28,099 bases of DNA from Butyriboletus loyo (taxonomy: Eukaryota > Basidiomycota > Agaricomycetes > Boletales > Boletaceae): assembly GCA_038093515.1 (NCBI GenBank), contig JBBPSI010000288.1, positions 1 to 28,099 of the forward strand, read 5' to 3'. Shown piece after piece: positions 1-11,449 of the stretch. The notes under the pieces are model-generated. The model made no database searches and was not told where the DNA came from. It was given only the letters and a program-made list of their open reading frames with translations. A program made the position numbers and the translations under genes. How positions within the stretch are numbered: position 1 is the first letter of the stretch; each line of letters opens with the position of its first letter.

Positions 1-2013
1 AAGGTCGTGGTCCTGAGGATCCGATCACGTTCGCTAAACATCATATAGTAATATTGTCCCGTCTACAGTACGTTTGGGTCCGGGCCTCAGCGCTTCAGCC
101 TTCAAGTTCAAGTTGCCAAAACGTATCGCCTCGCCTGATTGCCGAATAGGGAAAAATGACTGCCTACGACGTTTCTTGAAAGATCGAGCGAACGACTCAC
201 AATATTTACATGTGTAGGGTGCCACATACACGAGGCAAAACCTGCATGGACCATCCTCTCATCCACCGCAGCCCAGATAATGTCCTTGGAGCGATATCCT
301 ATCTGCAAAGGAAATTCATTCGATAGTCACCTAATCTGCCTGAGGGGATCATTGTCTCTGCGTTTCCCCATCCCACCCTTACAGTGTCGAACCGATAATT
401 ATACTAATCTGCTACCAATGCATCAATAACTCGATGCGGCAAGCTACCCAATAGTGCCACAGCCAAACATGCTCGTGAAAAATGCACGGAGGTACGGCAT
501 GCTCGTTTTACGTCTCACATAATTTCGTTTTCGCCGATTGGGGCTAAGAAACACCGCGCCTCATGTCGGTCAGCATCTGGTGGTATCCCTCTGCTCGGGT
601 GTTTCATTATCGTAACAAGTGATCGAGTCCCCCTTAAAGGTAATAGACCCAGACGTCGACGGACGTGTGCGGAGACCTGTTCAGCCCAGACCACGATATA
701 TTAGATTACGCAAAGTCCAACCGGGCATTACATTTTCACGAGGACACGCGTACCACGACACGGTCTAATTTGCTAATTCATCGCCGCTGACGATTTGGGG
801 AGAATCCATACGAGACCCCGTCGCATAGCGAGAGGGGCCCCGATGCGAGCCTCAGTTCGCAGCAATTACATTTACACGATAATTGACAAGCTTAATGGTC
901 GGGAAATGATATCGTCGGGAAATGAGATTGTTGCACCAATGTCAGTCGAGGCTTTGTGGTCTTCAACCTTCCAATCATCGAATCGCGGGGAGGGTTGTGG
1001 TTTACGTACGGCCAGAGGTACGGACAGATGGTCGGGTGAGGCATTCGTACGTCCAGGAGTATGACGCCTGGATGTAAGCGTAATTTCAAGGTTTGATTCT
1101 TGTTCCTGACGAGAACCAGCTCCTGGCCAATCTCGTACACGAAGATTTCGTGAGCGAATCTACGATATAACAATGTATCGGCAGGTACTTGATTCAACTC
1201 ACCAACCCAGCCAAAGTTTGAGTTCGGGTGCGAGCCCCAAAACGTTGCACGGCAGTACTCCTTGTGAGACGATTCGCACTCGATGCTCGTACACCAGAAG
1301 AACTCTGAGCGGCCAAGATTAGTCCAAAGGCACAGGTTCGACTACTTTCGGTGCGGTCCCTCAAGGATATGCAATAAGGTAGGTTGACGTTAACTTGCGA
1401 GACATTCTTGAAACTTCGTACAACGTCAAACTGCAATTAGCGCGGCGCCGCAAAAGACAGACATGAAGTAGTGAGTCATACCAAACGGATAAGCTGAATC
1501 GTCACCATGTATTGGGCCAAGCCCAGATAAGACGAATTGACTCACGCACTTCTTCCTCACAAGGCCAGCTTTCGATACCGCCACTGTGGTATATGGCCCC
1601 TCTGAGAGATGAATGGTTTATGTAAATAGCAAGTTTGCTTCCCACGTACCTACTCTGGGGATCATTCGTACTCTGCTTCTGCCAACAAGTTCAACTGAGA
1701 AAAAGCGGCCACTGGTGCAACCGTTCCTGTATGGAGTCTCAGTTACCGAAGCCTTCTGATTTGTGTCACGCATGCGTCGAATGACATGTCGATCAAGGTT
1801 CGAATCTTTTGATCACAAGCAGTGAGTAATAGTCTGTCTAGCCAATCACACGCGCTCGTTACTTTAAACTTTATTGATATATGGTTGTCGAGAATTACGA
1901 CCGACACGAAACGTATCCGAGGAATTTTATGCTCCGAAAAGAGCGTGTCATCGTCGAATTCGGTCGCTTGTCCCCGAGCATAAAGGTCGGGGCGCGATTG
2001 ATCGTCTAGTATC
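1..2013. other. Intergenic, no recognisable gene
   Basis: About 2 kb with only short overlapping reading frames on both strands, none of which resembles a known family or shows a consistent exon/intron pattern. No tRNA, long repeat or transposon end was recognised. The last few hundred bases must hold the promoter of the KAPA synthase-like gene, but no clear TATA box was seen just upstream of its start. Confidence 0.5.
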
Positions 2014-3504
2014 ATGCTAACCTCATCTATCATGTCCCACCCCTCACCTTTGCTTGATTCCCTACAGCAAGCTATCACCGATCGAGCTAGGAAGGGCATG
2101 GCAATATTCTGCCTCGACGAGCCTCTCCCATCTCATGCTCCCGATTTCTTCTCAAACGACTATCTATCACTGTCCACAGACCGTGTACTCAGGGACAGTT
2201 TCCTACGCAAAGTGCAGGCAGCACCCCAGACTCGTTTACTTGGATCCACTGGTTCCCGCCTTGCGACGGGGAACTCTGCAGAGTATATTACACTCGAGAA
2301 GGCATTCAAGTATTTTTTCAGATCTTCATCCGCTTTGCTCTTTGCTTCCGGCTTCAGTGCCAACTTCACATTTCTTGCTACTGTCCCACAGACGAGCGAC
2401 GTCATTGTCTATGATGAGTTGATCCATTCGTCCTGCCGAGAGGGCATCCGTCTGTCATCCGGTGCCTCCTACCGCTTCGCCCACAACTCCGTAGCTTCAT
2501 TTGAGGAATGCCTCCTGGGCATCCTACAGAAACACCCTCAGATTACTCGAGGGACCTCCACAGTGTTCGTTATAGTGGAGAGTCTGTACAGCATGGACGG
2601 AGATTTCTGTCCTCTGGCAGAGATCGTGGGACTCGTGGAAGCCCTCGTGCCTGCCGGACACGCGCACATTGTCGTGGATGAGGCTCACACGTCGGGAACA
2701 TGCGGGCCAAACGGGACTGGGTATGTCTCACATCTAGGTTTGAACGACCGGGTTCATACCAAGGTCCATACGTTCAGTAAGGCGTGGGGATTACACGGAG
2801 GTATGTACTGCTCATCTTTGGAATACATGCAGGAAACTGACTAACCCCAATGTTGTTCTTGTCTCACAGCCGTCGTGTTGACCTCGCCGATCATAAGGGA
2901 CTACTTAATTAATTTCGCCAAGAGCATCATGTTTTCGACATCGATGCCCTACACTGACATCTACGCCCTTGAATCGTGCCTCGGTGTCATGTCGAGCGCA
3001 CGCGGTCAAGAGGTATAGTTGATTGCTCCCACTTCGTACCCTCTCTAATTGAGAACTTCTCTTCCCTTCATCGATCGGTCTCTAAAGCTTCGGCAAAGTT
3101 TAAGTCGCCTATCCCGTTACGCACACCGAAAGCTTTTTATTGCCCTGCGGAACGTTCCTGAGACCATCCTTGCGCTCCACAAATCGGATGCCACGAGTGC
3201 GGTCCCTGATCGTGCCTTGTTCTCCCCGATCATCCCAGTGTTTACACCTTGCGCGGCAAGACTGGCAGATTATTTGCGGCAGAAGGGGTACGCGGTATCG
3301 CCGATAACCTATCCGGCTGTGAGGAGACCCAGAATCCGAGTCATCATTCATGCAGGAAACACGGAAGAGGATATCGATTCGTTCATCAACGAACTCTTGG
3401 CTTGGGCGGAGCGACAAGACAGTTTATTCTCACCTACAGCAAATGCTGGTAGCAACGGGGGAGCGGTCGTCGAGTCGTACGCGGAGGCAAGAGCGAGGCT
3501 TTAA
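2014..3504 (+). CDS. BIOF: 8-amino-7-oxononanoate (KAPA) synthase-like PLP enzyme
   Basis: Alpha-oxoamine synthase family (fold type I PLP enzymes), closest in look to BioF, which condenses a pimeloyl thioester with alanine in the first committed step of biotin synthesis. Three exons are inferred: 2014-2800, 2870-3012 and 3088-3504. Introns of 69 and 75 nt have GTATGT and GTATAG donors, branch sites (CTGACTAAC, CTCTAATT) and AG acceptors. The joined protein is 448 aa, or 442 aa from the second ATG at 2032, which gives a better start (MSHPSPLLDS). Visible family motifs, numbered from the 2032 ATG: SNDYLSLS near 41-48, GSTGSRLATG near 71-80, FASGFSAN near 104-111, the DEAH cofactor site at 216-219 and the Schiff-base Lys250 in TFSKAWGLHG. 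It ends in Ala-Arg-Leu, compatible with a type 1 peroxisomal signal; fungal KAPA synthases are known to be peroxisomal. No other biotin gene is next to it. A related 5-aminolevulinate or serine palmitoyltransferase-like role is less likely from length and motifs. Confidence 0.87.
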
Positions 3505-3883
3505 AAGTCTGCGCGAGTCGGTTGTCGTCGATGTATGTACTAGTAGGTTCGTCGGATGTAGCATAGGGAACGACTGTTCGATACTACGACCTTGTTCGCG
3601 TTGGATGTAATTGACACGTCTAGTTTCTAATAGTAACTTATTTTCTGCAAAATCCTTTCGCGCCCCTTTGAATGGCGCACGTTCGAGATTCCGAAGGTCG
3701 GATCTTGTCACATGCCGCCCGTGTCGCCTCCCGATGATTCCCCTCGATTGAACCTGAGTAGTACTGTCAGCACGATCACCTGGATCTGGCGGGTTTGGCC
3801 CCAGGACTCGTACGTTGGAACCTTGACAGACCACACTTTACATGTCTGATCATGACATCGTATCTGTCTCAGATAACACCATA

Positions 3884-3920
3884 TTTTGATTTTGATTTTG
3901 ATTTTGATTTTGATTTTGAT
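3884..3920. repeat. (TTTTGA)6 microsatellite
   Basis: Six perfect tandem copies of TTTTGA plus one extra T. They lie about 380 bp downstream of the KAPA synthase stop, in non-coding DNA. Confidence 0.95.
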
Positions 3921-4014
3921 CTTTCGCTTCAAACTCATGATTGGTGGGAAAAAGCGACAGGACATGGCAGCATGTAAGTAGGACTTATCTGTCGCACCCC
4001 TATATGCAGGTCTT

Positions 4015-4042
4015 TTCTTCTTCTTCTTCTTCTTCTTCTTCT
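4015..4042. repeat. (TTC)9 microsatellite
   Basis: Nine uninterrupted TTC units directly after TATGCAGGTCTT. It is a pyrimidine-only tract in the convergent intergenic region. Confidence 0.95.
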
Positions 4043-4408
4043 GTTCCTGACTCCCTTTGAGGTGGCAGGTTCCGGTTATCTACCATCGGGCGTTAGTATA
4101 TCCCTTTGTCCGGTCGATCACTTTTGTTTGATTCAATCTTCGAGTGTAGTTCTTACTCTCAAAGGTAAACGCTTGATGCCCAAAGCTATCGTCATGGATA
4201 TGTCGGTTAGTTTTCTTGGTCTGTCACACGCTCGAAGGAACAGGAGGCCTGGAACACAGAAGCCGGGGGAAGGAGGTATTGGCGACAGGTTTGATAAATC
4301 CAGACATTAATTAGCCTGGGTACCTTGATCTAACTTGTACTCGGAACGAGTGGTAGGGACCATGTTGTTGTGCGATCTTTGCGCGAGACAGACCCCTGTG
4401 ACCGTAGA

Positions 4409-4423
4409 CCCCCCGTCGGGGGG
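4409..4423. repeat. Perfect G:C hairpin CCCCCC-GTC-GGGGGG
   Basis: Six C, a GTC loop and six G. It lies 3' of the ATP-citrate lyase gene, about 260 bp past its stop codon in the direction of transcription. It could form a very stable hairpin in RNA from either strand. No T-run follows and eukaryotic termination does not need a hairpin, so no function is claimed. Confidence 0.85.
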
Positions 4424-4683
4424 TTGTCCAGCTGAAAGGAATGGGCCAAAGAAACCTAAAACCATCATTACACGACAGACAACATGTGTATCTAACTATT
4501 TCTATGTCATGTGCTACTCCCTCTGAATTAACCCCGCAGCCCAGTATAAATGGCAAGGGGCACCAGCAAGAGCACGGAAAGAAGAACTAGTCGAGAGAAA
4601 AATTGCAGGTATGCCACGGAATGTATTGTCTTACTTCTTCATTAACGCCTTTACTAATGCTCACGTCGTGTAGCCACTCCACT

Positions 4684-7600
4684 TTATGCCATCTTCCCCA
4701 ACACCCTCGGTTGCGACAAGTCGGCCATGTTGATGAAGATATCGTCAGCAGGGTGTCTGTAAAGTGGCGCGCGCAGTCTCCTTTGGTCGAGGTGGTGTCC
4801 AATGAATCCGATCGAGCGGCCGAGCACGAACAAGCCGTTAAGCGTGCCAATCTGAATGCGCGTCAATCCAAGAACGTTCCAACAGGAGGACTGTACAAAC
4901 CTTGATATACTCATCGGCCTCCTCGGGGGTGAACGCACCAGAGTCGCGAAGGAGATCAACGAAGCAAACAGCGATACAACCGTCGACATTCAAGATCAAC
5001 TAATGTCAAGCGTGTCAGTAAACATTTTTTCCCACCTGGGGCGAGCCAGGGCGAGGGGGACAACACTCACGGTATCCTTCTTCGCGGTCGTCACCTTCTC
5101 TACCGCCAAAGCATAATCGAGCAACGAGTGAGAGGGAAAGTTTTTGCGAACGTATTCCTTGACGAGCTCAACACGCAGATCGGGGTTGTTGACAGATTTG
5201 ATCTTGTGGCCAATACCGGAGACTGGGAAGAGCAAGGTCGGTCATCCTGACAAAGCGGACAATGAAAACTACCCACTCAGCTTGTTCGCTTTCCGGCTCT
5301 CGTCCACAAACTCTCTTGGCGTCAAACCTCTATCCCTTGCGCTCGAGAACATCGCTGCTGCCTCGTCCAGAGCTCCTCCAAATCGACTACCAATCGTCAA
5401 CAGACCAGATGCAAGACTGCTAATCAAATCCTTGCCCGCACGAGTCGCGACAATCGTGTTCATGGCACCACTGACAGCAGGTCCGTGGTCTGCCGTCAAC
5501 ATCAGGACCATCTCGATGAATTTCGCAGCGTATGGAGGCAAACGGCGCTTGAACCAGAGCAACGAGACGACACCACCCAAACCGATGTCATCCTTGAACA
5601 CATCTGAGATGCGCATGCCGGCGTACAACAACTCCTGGCCACGCTCGTCCGAGATAGTAGAAATGAATGCCGCAGGCTTTCGGATGAGACCAAGCTCTTG
5701 AGCCCATTTGTAATCCATCGGTATCACTGGTGGTTCGACTTCTTTCTGGAGAACGATGGTACCACTAGCGACAAGCTTCTCGTATGTGTCCTTCAAAACC
5801 TCAGGAAGCAGCTCAAAGGTGTCGGGAACGATGAATCCGGCAGCTCTCATCGCGCGGTTCTTGGCCTCTGCCGTCTCGGCATCGCTGTTGGCCATCGAGC
5901 CTGCGTGCCCGAACTGCACCTCGGTCGTGAACATCTTTGCGCAAGTACCTATGGCCCAGGCGACGATGGGCTTTTTGATGCGTCCTGATTTGACGACCTC
6001 GATCACACGGTACTCTTCAATACCACCAACTTCACCGAGGAGAACGAGCATCTTGCACGCCGGGTCATCCTCGTAACGCAAAAGATGGTCGATGAACGTA
6101 GTGCCAGGGTAGCGGTCACCGCCAATGGCAATACCCTCATAAGTACCGTTGGTCACGAGGGATAAGATGTTGTTCAGCTCGTTTGACATGCCTCCCGACT
6201 TGGAAACGTAACCGACAGAACCCGGGCGGTAAAGCTTGGAGGCAATGATGTTGTCCATCATACTATGATTAATGAGTAAATCACAATCGAATACACCAAA
6301 AACTGGGACTCACCCTCCGGAGTTACCAATTCTGAAGCAACCAGGTTTAATACCACCGACGGTAGCAGGACCGATGATCAGAACCCCTTTTTCCTGGGCC
6401 TTGACCAAGATTTCTCGTGCCTGTCGCTCTGGGACACCCTCTGCAATCAATGCGATGGCACGGATGCTCTGGAATTCAAGACACTCCAGCGTACTGCTGT
6501 ACACACTTCGTGAACTCGCAAAGTTGACAACGACATCGACATCAGGATGCTTCTTGACGGCCTCAGCAAGCGATGTGTACACGGGCAAAAGTGTCTCCCT
6601 CGTGCCCCAATAGAACTTTTGGATGTGGTGGCCACCGAAAGGGTATATCATCGCAGCAACGGAAGGACGGGTACGCTTGCACGAGTAGTCAAAGTCAAGC
6701 ATACCCTGAATAGCACGAGGCTGGAGACCGTAGACAAAGCTGCGAGTCTCAGCATCGAACGGGCGGTAAGCGGGTCTGGTTGCGGCATGACCATTCTCGG
6801 TAGGAGCGTTGTCGAAGCGCACGACAACGTCGTCAGGTTGAGTGCGTTCACCGGAGGCATGAATCGTTCCGACATCGGAAGGAGTAGGTACAGCCGCTGA
6901 TGAGGGTGTTTCAGGAACGACTTTTGGAGAGGCAGGTGCGGTGGGAGGGATGGAGACGGGCGCAGCCTTTGTAGGCTTGATACCAAGAGCGAGAGGAACG
7001 ATTTCAGTGATGTGGGTGTCAGGTCCAAAGACGCGGATGGGAACGCCAAGGGATTCACCTGAAACAAAAAATGAGTTTCTGAGTCACTTAACGACTGGAA
7101 CGAGCGCACCAAGCAATCTCATGGCCTTCAAGCCTTCTTGCCAGTTAGGACCACCGCGACGGACGTAGATCTTGACCTATAGGAAAACAAATTGTTTGCC
7201 CTCATACTTGATCGCGCGGTAGCAAGACTTACCCCATGTGCAATCAAGCCAGCCTTGGTACCTTCCAGCGCCTTGATGATACCCTTGAATGTGGCAGCAA
7301 CGTTTGTGAAGTTGGCGATACCACCTCCAATGATAAGGATCTTGCCGTCCGGACGAGGAGGTGGGCGTATAATGAGGTCGACTGGTAGGGGAAGAATACA
7401 GAAGGTGAGGAGTTACATTATACAGCCACGATAGCAGACTCACGGATCGTCTTTGCGTACTCGTATGTTTGACCCTCTGATGGTGCACCACTGTACTCGC
7501 CATAATTCGCGAGCTCGTGCGCGAAACCAGCAGCTGCGATGGCGTCCGCGTACACGACAGAGGCACCACCACCTGCGACCATGGTCCAGATGCGAGCATT

Positions 7601-8783
7601 GGCATTCAAGACAGTGAGTTTGAGTGAAGCACCAGTGGAAGCGTCCAGTTTCTGAATGTATGCTATTGGAAAAGGTTAGGATCGGTGAGTCGAATGAGGT
7701 AAAGTTAATACTTGCCCTCCTCTTTTGTGAGATCTCGACCGAAAGGAGCAGGCCAGACCATAGGTGGACCACGATCGGTGCTGACCTTGGAAGCCCTGGC
7801 CGACTGCGTGGCAGCGCTGTCAAAGACGGTGAGATCTCTTGCAATGGCCCATTTGGGACCACAGATGAACTCGGCTGTTTGATCAAGCTTGGCAGCCATG
7901 TCTAGATAATGGATGCTGCCATCATCAAGGACGACGAGCGGATTGATCTCGAGGTAAGCGAAATGGAGATCTGCATAGACGTTGTAGAGTCTAACGACAA
8001 AGTCTACCAGGGCATCTTTACGCTTTCCGGTAAAGGACGGCCCGACGAGAGACTCGACGTTTGCGCGGGTAGGGAAGCGTTTCGTGTCGACAGGAACTTC
8101 TAGACGGGAAGCGTGTGCGTCGACATCGCCGACATCGACACCACCCGTAGGGGAGAAGAGGATGGTGTCGGAGAGACGGGAGGAAGTGATGCAGATGTAC
8201 GCCTCTGCAGATTGGGGATGGGGCAAGAAGGGCTCGACGATGAACGTGTTGAGTGTGCCAGTGACCGATTCAACCTGCAAAAGCCGCGTGAATATGTGAA
8301 GAGGTGAAACATGTCACGAGACACGTGATGATGTGAAGAGAAAAGGGGATGCTTCGCGATTGAGATGGTGCACGCCATCGCAAACACAGGGGAGCTCGAC
8401 GCACTTTTTGGGGTTTTCCGGCCCTGTCGAGAACCCATTGCTTTGCGTCCCGCAAGTCCTTGTTGAGAGCGAGGAGGCCGGCCTTACCGCGACGCTTGAT
8501 GAGCTGGTCCGGCTTTGCGACAAGCTTGGTCGTGTGCACCCATGCAGGGAGGTGGTTGTCGGGCGTGATAGCCCCGGACTCGGGATCCCACTGGATCTGG
8601 GCAACCTTGGGCGAGGGGAAGACGAGCGGGGAGTCCTTGGAGGGAGTAAAGTTGGGGTGCGCGGCGGGTGCGCGTTCGAGCCAGTAAGCCAGCAAGAGCT
8701 TGGCGTCGTACTCGCGGATGGCTGTGTGGGCGATCAGGGGAGAACGGGACGGGGAGAAGAGAGGACCAACCTTTGGAGGACAT
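4684..8783 (-). CDS. ACLY: ATP-citrate lyase, single-chain form
   Basis: Cytosolic enzyme that cleaves citrate with ATP and CoA to acetyl-CoA and oxaloacetate, feeding lipid and sterol synthesis. Eleven exons (minus strand order): 8783-8771, 8721-8405, 8274-7716, 7662-7444, 7381-7233, 7176-7110, 7058-6314, 6262-5277, 5222-5071, 4999-4901, 4851-4684. All phases agree and the sum is 3474 nt, 1157 aa, the usual length of fused ACLY. The start [13 protein letters not shown] matches the family and spans a 13-nt first exon. An ATP-grasp half (to about residue 245, with [10 protein letters not shown]) is followed by a citrate-binding domain with [15 protein letters not shown], and then a Pro/Ser-rich linker (about 470-530). 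A CoA-ligase half carries the phosphoacceptor His809 in [11 protein letters not shown] citrate synthase-like C-terminal domain includes [18 protein letters not shown] and ends in [10 protein letters not shown]. Intron 3 has a GC donor. Basidiomycetes and animals have this fused form; ascomycetes use two genes. Confidence 0.95.
7663..7715 (-). other. GC-AG intron of ATP-citrate lyase
   Basis: Intron 3 of the gene (53 nt). The donor reads GAG G|GCAAGT, the branch region CCTAAC and the acceptor CAATAG. Using the nearby GT four bases downstream would break the frame, while the GC donor restores the conserved Glu-Glu-Ala-Tyr-Ile-Gln-Lys reading across the junction. The donor matches the strong consensus that tolerates C at position 2. 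Confidence 0.88.
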
Positions 8784-11449
8784 GATGGAGGAGGAACAGA
8801 GATGGAGAGTGGCCGAATTCTGGCCTTATATCGACATGAGCGTAATAATTTATTTTTCGATCAGTATCAGACCTTGTCTACACGCACCCCAACGTTCACA
8901 CGGTCCGAAAATCAGCACAGCCACATCACACCACCCGTCCCGGCGATGCGAGCCAATGACACACTTCTGGGGGTAACATACCCCGTCGTCGTCGTTGGAT
9001 CTGTCGTGGAGAGTCGCACAGGTAGAATATTCCCGGCGCTGTGTTTCGAACGACGAGCTCGACGCTCAGATGGGCAGCTGTGGCAGTGACCGTCCATCAG
9101 GTCATCATTTCTGTTAGCGACCGCTATCGCCCGTTCGTTCGTGTCAGATTTACCTTATTCTCCTCCCCGTGTCCACCTCGTTCCAGCCTCATTTCTTCCG
9201 ATCTTGACATCGATTTGCTCCATGCCCCTCTTCCCCCTATCCATTCCAACACGTTCCTCCCTTCTCGACCTTTCGCGTCCTGTGGTCCCAAATGCGTTGA
9301 TACACGCGAACCATCTTACACCTGTCTCCTTACCTCACGCGCGGCCTTGTGTCGCCTACACTCTCCGTGACATCTTAGTACGATCAAATAGTATGTGCAG
9401 TAGTGTTGGTCACCTTCCCTCGTTATGCATGATGTATATATTATGCTTTATCAGGTTTGGCATTTTGGTGAGGGGGGTGAGTCCGTCATGATATCTTGCT
9501 ATGCATTACGAGATATTATGCATTAGCGTGTGATGTATAGTGTACTCTACAGCCATTTTTTTAATCTTCAATCTAGCCCGCCCACCTCTCTCGTCTCCCA
9601 AGACACCGACAACGCACCCATGTCCATGCCTTTGGAGATTTCATGATGCGGGGAATTCACTATAGTTCCCTGTCAGTCAAATCAAGCATAATGTTATCCG
9701 TCATCCTCTCATCCCTCCATGCCGACACCCATGCTGTAGTAGCCGTGTCCGGACAGCATACTTGGATAACTACCCACACCGTGACTCTCTGGGATAAACC
9801 ACGACCAGGAACGTTACATTGTGTGTTTCTGTGTTGCGGGAACTGGATCGAGAAACAAGCTATCTGCGTGAGCCTAAAAAAGGTCACCGACCATCACAAT
9901 GGTCTTTGCGCGTAACCATAAGTGATCACGGACACCCACTCCCGACACTATCGTGTTCCCGAACACTGCGGAAGTGTGCATATAAACGTAGTAGCCCGAC
10001 TAGACATGTCAGCCGTCTCAGACATTGCATTAGATCCAATCCCGAACAAGGACGCGTTGACCCCGTTCCATCCCCATTTCAAACAACCGTGTTACAGCGC
10101 CGTCTGACTGCGGGATCTGATCCGCCCATATCACAACAGGAACTGAAACCTCTGTGGGTACCTTATCCCGCTTGTGTCTCAGAAATAATCGAACACTATC
10201 TTCGAGTCTGCACGTCCTACATGGGTGAGCGGTGCGACACCGTGTCTCTATCGACGGCTTGCCTCATAGTACAGATTGGTCTCCGGTCCACGAAAGTGCC
10301 ACCGACCTCGACTGGTAATCGCATGTAATTCCGAGACAAGTCATCACTACACAATTAAACACAGATCCCACCCATCGCTATCGTCAATGCTATCCTGCTG
10401 CGGATCACCATTCCGGCTCATGCACGCTAGTTCAGAACATTCCACCTCGCGATGCCCATTTATATTATTATCACCGAGTCAGTACCTACACTTAGTCATC
10501 TGCCAGTAGGAGTACTTCATTTCCTCTGAATTGAGGACTCTCCGATCTACAGCTAGCCGCCGTTCCCAGGTTCTCGGCTAGTAGCTGACAAGTTTCGCTT
10601 GCTGATAAGATCCAAAACGTTAGACCGTATTATTTCCCTACTATATATACCTAATCTGGATAACATTATTCCTGATCCGGCTTACTACGCTGCAGAGGTC
10701 ACCTCAGATCTTCACTCCACTTGAACTGAACAAGATGGTCAGAAACCGTCAACACAGTTTCCAAGCCGCGAAAGAGCAGATTGTCGGCTCATCTGGACAC
10801 CAGAAGGCAGCAGGTTCATTGCTCCACAGAGTCAGAGATAGTTATTGTTGAGACCGAGAGACCTCCTTCAAGCGGATCGGGAATAGCCTGAGTGCTATTA
10901 CACGACCAGGTGCTCAGTAAACCAAGGTAGACCCAAAACTGAATGGAACACGCCGAGGTCCACGGTCTAACGTGTTGGATCTAGCGGTCACTTATGTAGG
11001 CCAAATCTCTTTGTACTACCATTCTTTACCAAACCAGACCTAAAACGTCGTGATCACAAGACAGTCGTTCTGCCAGTGAGCATACGAAACTACTACTGTA
11101 CTGGACCGTCCAGACGACGAATCCTACCGAAACGAGGGCGGATCAATCCACAATGACTGATCTGGTTGGGCTGCGAGGCCGCGTATACACAGACGACGGT
11201 CCAAGCAGAGCGTAAAAGTAGCCCGCCCATGATCATATGCAGACTTCAAGCGTCGTAAGGCGAGGAAAAGGTGGGCAAGTCGTAAATAGCGAACAATAAA
11301 CACTGAGCGTGTGAGCATCCAAGGTACTTTGGCCAGCCTGTACAAGAAGGGCTCGACCGTCTGATCAATGGTGTAACGTTCCCAGTCTACTAAAGCGTTC
11401 CCACTTCACTCTCAGATGCCAAATACTTAGATCCAGTGCATCAACCGTT
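8784..11449. other. Promoter of ATP-citrate lyase, then a gene desert
   Basis: The first ~200 bp upstream of the ATP-citrate lyase ATG (towards higher coordinates) are pyrimidine-rich on the coding strand (CTCTCCATCTCTGTTCCTCC next to the ATG), typical of a fungal 5' leader. From about 9.0 to 11.1 kb no gene, RNA or transposon was recognised; a CT-rich tract on the plus strand lies near 9150-9290. A TATATATA box at about 10644, with an ATG at 10735 that opens only 38 codons, is the only promoter-like arrangement and is not supported as a gene. From about 11110 the sequence resembles the flank of the second thiolase pseudogene. Confidence 0.5.
11110..11345. repeat. Diverged flank repeat, copy 1 (pair with 17200-17375)
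   Basis: Patches such as CCATGATCATA, AGGCGAGGAA and GAACAATA occur in the same order here and at 17200-17375. The two stretches sit downstream of the two thiolase pseudogenes in the same relative position, so they are probably part of the same old duplication. Similarity is patchy and was judged by eye. Confidence 0.55.

Larger units (their letters stand above)
3505..4683. other. Convergent intergenic region between KAPA synthase and ATP-citrate lyase
   Basis: The two neighbouring genes run toward each other, so this stretch holds both 3' untranslated regions and terminators. It contains a hexanucleotide and a trinucleotide microsatellite and a short G:C hairpin, listed separately. The short reading frames here are low complexity (for example an Asp-Phe run from the hexanucleotide repeat) and do not look coding. 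Confidence 0.6.

Noticed and set aside
3795..3977. Plus-strand frame with an Asp-Phe repeat
   Set aside because: It is just the (TTTTGA) microsatellite read in one frame, with no coding context on either side.
5144..5701. Long plus-strand frames across ATP-citrate lyase (also 8333-8785)
   Set aside because: They are antisense shadows of well-supported exons.
7711..7716. GT donor inside GCAAGTATT for intron 3 of ATP-citrate lyase
   Set aside because: It leaves the next exon in the wrong frame; the GC donor gives the conserved reading.
10735..10851. 38-codon frame behind a TATATATA box
   Set aside because: Too short, no homology recognised and no splice pattern extending it; kept only as a note in the gene-desert entry.
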